The notes beneath the pieces are model-generated. The model was given only the letters and a program-made list of their open reading frames with translations. It did no database searches and was not told the origin of the DNA. From Halorubrum amylolyticum (GTDB lineage: Archaea > Halobacteriota > Halobacteria > Halobacteriales > Haloferacaceae): DNA of 64,000 bases. Shown here one piece after another: positions 59,029 through 64,000 of the stretch (position 1 is the stretch's first letter; the number at the start of each line of letters is the position of its first letter). The position numbers and the translations under genes are program-made. Location: the NCBI RefSeq assembly GCF_004114995.1, contig NZ_SDJP01000002.1, forward strand, positions 1 through 64,000, read 5' to 3'.

Positions 59029-60084
59029 TCAGATCAGGCGCTCGGCGATCCGCCCGGCGCCCTCGGCCGCGGCGGTCGCGGGGTCGTCGGGGGAGACGAC
59101 CTCGACGTCGCGGTCGAGCTCGGCCGAGAGCCGCGTCTCGAACTCCTCGGCGAGCCCGGGGATGCAGGCCATGCCGCCGGTCGCCGCGATGGGGCGGCCC
59201 AGCGTGAGCTGGTAGGGTTTCATGTGGTCGTTCGCGAGCTCCGGGAGGAACTCGTTAGCGACGACGTCGACCGCCTCGTCGATGTACCGGTCGACCGGCT
59301 CTCGCACGCCGCGGTCGACGGTGAACTCGTGGCTCCCGCCGCCCGGCTGTTGGATCACGTCCGTGAACGGCTCGAAGTCGTACACGTCGGCGTGCTCCTC
59401 CTTGTACTCCCGGGCGGTCGTGCGGTCGATGTGGACGCGGCCCTGACTCTCCTCCTCGACGGCGGCGACGATCCGACGGTCGACCTCGTTGCCCGTCACC
59501 GAGCCGGTCGAGAACGGCGAGAGCTGCTCGCCGCGCCGGTAGGCGCACGCCTCCAGCGTCGTCGACCCCATGTTGATGGAGACGAACACCTCGTCGATGG
59601 CGGAGAGGTCGTCGCCGTAGGCGGGGATCGCCCCGCACAGCGACTCCGGGTAGCTCCGCGTCTCGACCCCCCCGATGGAGGAGCCCTCGATCACCGACTT
59701 GAGGTTGTTCACGCCCGCCTCGTTGTCGATGGTGGGGACCGCGTAGACGACCGCGCTGTCCTCGGGCACGTCGTGAGCGTCCACGAGCGCCTCGAAGAAG
59801 CGCTCGGCGTCGGCGACGCTCTCGTCGTCCTCGGGGAGCCCCGACCGGAGCATAAAGCGCACCGTGTCGGGGTACTCGATCGCGGCCTCGTGACCGAACA
59901 GCACCTTCTCTTCGCCCGTGATGGCGTCCTCGTAGGTCGCCAGACACGTCAGCGTCGAGTGTCGCTCGCGGCCGCCCCGTCCGTCGGGGAGGTCGAGCAC
60001 CGTCCGGGTGCTGCCGAGTTTCACGCCGACCGCTGCGGGGCCGTCTGTACCGTTGATGTCCGTGGATTCGTCGTCGTCGCTCAT
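59029..60084 (-). CDS. Actin-superfamily protein resembling salactin
   Basis: A 351-residue actin/MreB/FtsA-fold ATPase. The N-terminal phosphate-1 strand reads AAVGVKLGSTRTVLDLPDG. The phosphate-2 segment is VFVSINMGSTTLEACAYR, and the adenosine region is RPIAATGGMACIPGL. It resembles salactin, the dynamically unstable actin homologue described in Halobacterium, which forms filaments from the poles and affects chromosome partitioning in low phosphate. The ATG overlaps the stop of the upstream ArlD/E-domain gene (ATGA), so the two are probably co-translated. Confidence 0.85.
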   Translation of the reverse strand: MSDDDESTDINGTDGPAAVGVKLGSTRTVLDLPDGRGGRERHSTLTCLATYEDAITGEEKVLFGHEAAIEYPDTVRFMLRSGLPEDDESVADAERFFEALVDAHDVPEDSAVVYAVPTIDNEAGVNNLKSVIEGSSIGGVETRSYPESLCGAIPAYGDDLSAIDEVFVSINMGSTTLEACAYRRGEQLSPFSTGSVTGNEVDRRIVAAVEEESQGRVHIDRTTAREYKEEHADVYDFEPFTDVIQQPGGGSHEFTVDRGVREPVDRYIDEAVDVVANEFLPELANDHMKPYQLTLGRPIAATGGMACIPGLAEEFETRLSAELDRDVEVVSPDDPATAAAEGAGRIAERLI

Positions 60085-60578
60085 GATTCACTCGCACACG
60101 AAGCGATCCGGACGATGGAGACGAGGCTGATCCGATGGTCCGCGGGGGTGAAGGGCCGGTCGTACCGCGGGGCGTCGAACCCCTCCAACCGGCGCCGGAG
60201 GGCCTCGACCGCGCCGTCGTCGACCCAGCCGAGCTCGGCGTAGTACGACAGCGCGTCCCGGCTCCGCACGTGGCCGCCCACGTCGACGAGGTAGCCGAGC
60301 CAGTCGCCGATTTCGCGTTCCGCCTCCGGCGAGGCCGGTACCGCCTCCAGATACGGGCGGTCGCCCGCGTCGGCGTCGGTCCGATCGCCTGAGAGCCGCT
60401 GTCCCCGCTGACGCTGGAGCAGTTCGGTGAACGCCGCCGAGCGGGCGGCCTGCTCCGCTCGGCTTCGGTTCGGTTGACGAAGCGACCGCTCCCGAGGCGC
60501 TTCGTCGGCGCCGTCCCGCGGTGCGTCCGCGATCCGGCGCAGCTCCCGTACGTCGTACTGCCGTGGATTCAGACTCAT
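60081..60578 (-). CDS. ArlD/ArlE (FlaD/E) domain protein upstream of the actin homologue
   Basis: A 165-residue protein. Residues 1-75 are charged and disordered. Residues about 75-158 match the archaellum FlaD/E domain: YLEAVP, the GDWLGYLVDVGG helix, ALSYYAELGWVDDGAVEAL, and FTPADHRISLVSIVRIA. In archaella this domain belongs to the cytoplasmic switch complex that links to CheF. Here it stands apart from any arl gene and overlaps the actin homologue by four bases, suggesting a filament- or pole-related role. A TATA-like catatatcc (minus strand, about 60621-60629) lies upstream. Confidence 0.8.
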   Translation of the reverse strand: MSLNPRQYDVRELRRIADAPRDGADEAPRERSLRQPNRSRAEQAARSAAFTELLQRQRGQRLSGDRTDADAGDRPYLEAVPASPEAEREIGDWLGYLVDVGGHVRSRDALSYYAELGWVDDGAVEALRRRLEGFDAPRYDRPFTPADHRISLVSIVRIASCASES

Positions 60579-60696
60579 GTTCCGTCCGTCGTTCGCGTCC
60601 GTACCGGACCCTCACCGCCGGGATATATGATAGTTGCTACGCAGTTATCAGGGGTGAGAAACTACCGCGGACGGCGGCGCCGTCGTCCGGCCGGGG

Positions 60697-61224
60697 TCAC
60701 TCCGCGTCGGCCCACGGGAGCGGCTCGGTACACCAGTGACAGAAGTCGAGGTCGGCGTCGGTCTCCTTGCCGCAGTGCGGGCACTCGACCTCCGTCGGTC
60801 CCGCGTCACCCCGGGAGTCGGTCGCGACCGGGACCGCGGCGTTCGCGCCGGAGGGCTCGGCGGTCGCCTCGCCGTCGTCGCTCGCGGCGCGGCGGCGGAC
60901 CGCCTCGGCGGTCGCGTCGGCGCGCCGCCGCTCGGCGATATCGGCTCGCCCGACGAGGTAGGCGTCGACCGCGGAGAGGCCGTACAGGACAGCGATCGGG
61001 AGGGTCACGTCCGTCGGGAGCGCCGCGGCCGTCTCGGCGGCCTCCGTCACCGAACCCGTCGATCCGACGGGCACGTCGTAGAGGGCGAACAGCGCCACCC
61101 CGCCGCCGACGATCGTCAGGTGCCACAGCAGCGCCCGCCCCCACCGGCGCAGGGTGAGGTGGCCGAGGCCCGGCAGCGCCATCGCCAGTAGCGCGGCGAG
61201 CAGGGGACGGAACTGGTCTCGCAT
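60697..61224 (-). CDS. Membrane protein with C-terminal zinc ribbon, 175 aa
   Basis: A 175-residue protein with three or four hydrophobic helices (about 7-22, 28-48 and 73-88) and a cytoplasmic charged stretch. The C-terminal zinc ribbon has CPHCG and CHWC (about 149-166). The first part (LLAALLAMALPGLGHLTL) resembles small TM2/DUF-type membrane modules. Widespread in haloarchaea; function unknown. The ATG at 61224 fits the first helix. Confidence 0.78.
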   Translation of the reverse strand: MRDQFRPLLAALLAMALPGLGHLTLRRWGRALLWHLTIVGGGVALFALYDVPVGSTGSVTEAAETAAALPTDVTLPIAVLYGLSAVDAYLVGRADIAERRRADATAEAVRRRAASDDGEATAEPSGANAAVPVATDSRGDAGPTEVECPHCGKETDADLDFCHWCTEPLPWADAE

Positions 61225-61370
61225 ACCTCGTCGGTTCGGCCGGGCGATACTTAGGTCTGCGGTGTCGGCGCCGCCCGCCGGCAGCGGGGTCCGTCGGTTC
61301 TCACGACGCGGTCGTCGCCTCGCCGGCGCGGATAACAACCGTTAATCGACGGCCACCCCTCCGACTCGCC

Positions 61371-62261
61371 ATGAGCAGGCAGCGGGCGACCGCGTTCGTT
61401 CCCGGTCACGTCACCGCCTTCTTCAGCGCGCACCCGGCCGAGCGCCCCGCGGCCGCCGGCTCGCGCGGCGCGGGGGTGACGCTCACCGACGGAGTGACGG
61501 TTCGGGTGTCCGCCGCGGACGAAGCGGGTACGAGCGACGAGTCGGCCGGCTCCCGCACCATCGACGGCGAGCCGGGGACGGTCGGCGCGGTCGAGGACGT
61601 GCTCGCGGAGCTGGGAGCTACCGAGGTCGACATCGCCGTCGAGACGGCCCTCCCGATCGGCGCCGGCTTCGGCGTCTCGGGCGCCGCTGCGCTCGGCGCC
61701 GCGCTCGCCGCGAACGACGCCCTCGACCGCGGGCGCTCCGGGAACGAGCTGGTCCGGATCGCCCACGAGGCGGAGGTGGGTCGCGGGACGGGGCTCGGCG
61801 ACGTGGTCGCGCAGGCTCGCGGCGGGGTTCCGATCCGGTTAGAGCCCGGCGCGCCGGGCGTCGGCGAGCTCGACGGGGTCCCGGCGAGCGAGCGCGTGGA
61901 GTACGTCACGTTCGGCGAGCTGTCGACCGAGGCGGTGTTGGGCGGCGACACTACTGCACTCTCCGCGGCCGGCGAGGACGCGCTCGACCGGCTCCGCAGG
62001 GACCCACGGCTCTCGACGATGATGGACGCGGCCCGCGGGTTCGCCCGCGAGGCGGACCTCCTCGCTCCCGCGGTCGCGGAGGCGATCGCGGCGGTCGAGG
62101 AGTCGGAAGGCGATTCGGACGAGGGGTCCCGCGGCTGCGGCGCCGCCATGGCGATGCTCGGCCGCACCGTCTTCGCGCTCGGCACCGGGCTCTCGGACGC
62201 GGGCTACGACCCCGAGGTCTGTCGGATCGACGCCGCGGGCGCGCGGCTTGTTGAGCAGTAG
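61371..62261 (+). CDS. Pantoate kinase (GHMP family)
   Basis: A 296-residue GHMP kinase. The start AFVPGHVTAFFSAHP and the ATP loop LPIGAGFGVSGAAALG (about residues 92-107) match archaeal pantoate kinase, which phosphorylates pantoate in the archaeal coenzyme A route before phosphopantothenate synthetase. The C-terminal GCGAAMAMLGRTVFALG segment fits the family. The partner synthetase is not in the window. Expected to be essential where present. Confidence 0.9.
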   Translation: MSRQRATAFVPGHVTAFFSAHPAERPAAAGSRGAGVTLTDGVTVRVSAADEAGTSDESAGSRTIDGEPGTVGAVEDVLAELGATEVDIAVETALPIGAGFGVSGAAALGAALAANDALDRGRSGNELVRIAHEAEVGRGTGLGDVVAQARGGVPIRLEPGAPGVGELDGVPASERVEYVTFGELSTEAVLGGDTTALSAAGEDALDRLRRDPRLSTMMDAARGFAREADLLAPAVAEAIAAVEESEGDSDEGSRGCGAAMAMLGRTVFALGTGLSDAGYDPEVCRIDAAGARLVEQ

Positions 62262-62273
62262 TGAGGTTCTTGT

Positions 62274-62588
62274 GCGGTGGCGCGTGCCTCCGAGTGGCCG
62301 ATAGGCCACGAGGAGCACGCGCGAGGTCGCCGGCGCTACGCGTCGGCTGCCAGAGGGACCTCCGGTCCCTCGCTGGACGCCGCGAGCGACGTGGACGACC
62401 GAAGGGAGTCCCAAGCGAGCGGCGAGGCTGGGGAGGCGTGAGGTGCGGTTGCGGTGCTGTGCGGGGTGGGACTCAAAGGGGCAGCCGGGAGGGCGAAGCA
62501 CGGCGCAGTAAGCACCGCAGCGAAGGAGCGCCAGCGACTGAGCGAGGAGCGCAACAAGCCGCGCGAGTCCTCCCGGCTGGGGCTTTGG
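62274..62588. repeat. Dispersed hairpin-rich element, copy B
   Basis: The reverse complement of this stretch aligns with 5043-5383 in shared blocks (ccctttgagtcccacc, cctcacgcctccccagcctc, ccagcgagggaccg and others), with different sequence in the loops between. Its first 52 bases equal the solo hairpin at 111-162. It fills the gap between the pantoate kinase stop and the srp54 promoter. Frames through it are repeat shadows. In both copies the element lies between genes without interrupting one. Confidence 0.7.
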
Positions 62589-62737
62589 AGGCCTTCACCG
62601 ACGATCCACAGTTCCCGACCGCGTACTACCGAGCGGCTTGGGCTGTGGCGGTATCCCTCGTCGATCTACAATCACAGACGTATCCCGCGCCCGCCGACGA
62701 ACAAAGCTTTACCGCGTCGACCGCCTAGCTCCGGCAA

Positions 62738-64000
62738 ATGGTACTCGACGACCTCGGTACGTCCCTCCGGAGCAGCCTCGACAAGCTCCAAGGGAAGTCC
62801 CGACTCTCCGAGAGCGACGTCGAGGAGATCGTCAAGGAGATCCAGCGCTCGCTCCTCTCCGCCGACGTCGACGTCTCCCTCGTCATGGAGCTGTCGGACG
62901 CGATCAAGACCCGTGCCCTCGAAGAGGAACCGCCGGGCGGCACGACCGCGAAGGACCACGTTCTCAAGATTGTCTACGAGGAGATGGTCGAGTTCGTGGG
63001 CGACTCCACCGAACTCCCCCTCGAAAACCAGACGATCCTCCTCGCCGGCCTCCAGGGGTCGGGGAAGACCACCTCCGCCGCCAAGATGGCGTGGTGGTTC
63101 TCGAAGAAGGGGCTCCGCCCCGCCGTCATCCAGACCGACACTTTCCGGCCGGGCGCGTACGACCAGGCCAAGCAGATGTGCGAGCGCGCCGAGGTCGACT
63201 TCTACGGGAACCCCGACAACGACGACCCGGTCGAGATCGCGCGCAACGGGCTCGAAGCGACCGAAGACGCCGACGTGCACATCGTGGACACGGCCGGGCG
63301 TCACGCGCTCGAAGACGACCTCATCGCCGAGATCGAGGAGATCGAGCGGGCGGCCGACCCCGACCGCTCGCTCCTCGTGTTAGACGCCGCGATCGGGCAG
63401 GGCGCCAAGGATCAGGCCCGCCAGTTCGAGGCGTCGATCGGCATCGAGGGCGTGATGATCACCAAGCTCGACGGGACCGCGAAGGGCGGGGGCGCCCTGA
63501 CGGCGGTCAACGAGACCGACTCCTCCATCGCCTTCCTCGGGACCGGCGAGACGGTCCAAGACATCGAGCGGTTCGAGCCCTCCGGGTTCATCTCGCGGCT
63601 GCTCGGGATGGGCGACCTCAAGCAGCTCTCCGAGCGCGTCGAGCGCGCGATGGAGGAGGCCCAAGAGGAGGACGAAGACTGGGACCCCGAGGACATGCTG
63701 CAGGGCGAGTTCACCCTGAAGGACATGAAAAAGCAGATGGACGCGATGAACCGGATGGGTCCCCTCGATCAGGTGATGGACATGATCCCGGGCATGGGCG
63801 GCGGGATGATGGACCAGCTCCCGGACGACGCGATGGACGTGACCCAAGACCGGATGCGCCGCTTCGAGCGCATCATGGACTCGATGACCGAGGAGGAGCT
63901 GGAGAACCCCCGCGTCGTCGGCCAGTCCCGCACGGAGCGGATCGCGCGCGGCTCCGGCACCGACACGGAAACCGTTCAGCAGCTGCTCGAACAGCACTCG
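62738..64000 (+). CDS. srp54: Signal recognition particle protein SRP54 (partial at window end)
   Basis: 421 codons are present and the frame is open at the window end, so the C-terminus is missing. The N domain (1-90) is followed by the GTPase G domain: G1 GLQGSGKTT near residue 105, [11 protein letters not shown], and G3 DTAGRH. The methionine-rich M domain that binds 7S RNA and signal peptides begins near 300 ([12 protein letters not shown]). SRP54 targets membrane proteins to the translocon. A TATA-like gctttacc lies at about 62706-62713, roughly 28 bases before the ATG. Confidence 0.97.
   Translation, partial: MVLDDLGTSLRSSLDKLQGKSRLSESDVEEIVKEIQRSLLSADVDVSLVMELSDAIKTRALEEEPPGGTTAKDHVLKIVYEEMVEFVGDSTELPLENQTILLAGLQGSGKTTSAAKMAWWFSKKGLRPAVIQTDTFRPGAYDQAKQMCERAEVDFYGNPDNDDPVEIARNGLEATEDADVHIVDTAGRHALEDDLIAEIEEIERAADPDRSLLVLDAAIGQGAKDQARQFEASIGIEGVMITKLDGTAKGGGALTAVNETDSSIAFLGTGETVQDIERFEPSGFISRLLGMGDLKQLSERVERAMEEAQEEDEDWDPEDMLQGEFTLKDMKKQMDAMNRMGPLDQVMDMIPGMGGGMMDQLPDDAMDVTQDRMRRFERIMDSMTEEELENPRVVGQSRTERIARGSGTDTETVQQLLEQHS

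Overview
The window reads as chromosomal DNA of a halophilic archaeon (Halobacteria). The GC content is high and nearly every protein is acidic. Archaeal-type information genes are present: a TFB, a thermosome, a 20S proteasome beta subunit, SRP54, GatB and an intron-bearing tRNA-Gln. Haloarchaeal hallmarks include a UbaA/SAMP pair, a halocyanin, an actin homologue resembling salactin, Tat-type signals and leaderless starts with TATA-like boxes about 26 bases upstream. A Halorubrum-like genus is my guess, not something the sequence proves.

Layout. 1-7155: thermosome, small conserved proteins, tRNA-Ser with a duplicated 3' end, RidA, the E1-like enzyme UbaA, a dispersed repeat, an alanine dehydrogenase/ornithine cyclodeaminase family enzyme and DHFR. 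7177-10645: a soluble chemotaxis transducer fused to a UgpB-like solute-binding domain, then RlmE. 10822-28111: a 17 kb cobalamin block made of cobalt transporter cbtBA, corrin-ring enzymes cbiT-L-F-G-H-H, ferredoxin-like proteins, a LAGLIDADG-like protein, CbiX, DUF3209, a divergent chelatase ATPase/VWA gene, cobN, cbiC and cbiE. Most genes there overlap by four bases. 28175-47975: housekeeping and metabolic genes (SAMP2-like modifier, gatB, Pi transporter, psmB, archaetidylserine synthase, SPFH protein, tfb, aroD, halocyanin, glycosyltransferase, S9 peptidase, purL) ending in an ABC ATPase behind an iron-type palindrome.

48284-56515 is a cell-surface locus: two DUF1102 proteins with SipW-type signal peptides, a membrane-bound winged-helix regulator, a decayed TnpB relic, a large DUF1102-like anchored surface protein, a rhomboid-like protein, an ER/SipW-type signal peptidase and a DUF5305 protein. 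It resembles loci for TasA-like or bundling-pilus fibres. 56652-58523 is AT-richer: tRNA-Gln with a 78-base intron, then an iron-box-controlled lipoprotein receptor and decayed sequence. 58524-64000 holds an actin homologue paired with an ArlD/E-domain protein, pantoate kinase, a second copy of the dispersed repeat in inverse orientation, and srp54 cut by the window end.

Functional links. UbaA and the SAMP2-like protein belong to one ubiquitin-like pathway, and PsmB belongs to its likely proteolytic outlet. CbtAB, CbiX, CobN and the chelatase ATPase form cobalt uptake and insertion for the corrin pathway. Two identical-half palindromes put an ABC ATPase and a metal/siderophore-type receptor under one likely iron regulator. 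The most novel-looking items are the transducer-UgpB fusion, the SAMP2-like protein with residues after its diglycine, the LAGLIDADG-like cobalamin protein, the SipW/DUF1102/DUF5305 locus, the actin-ArlE pair and the hairpin-rich dispersed repeat.
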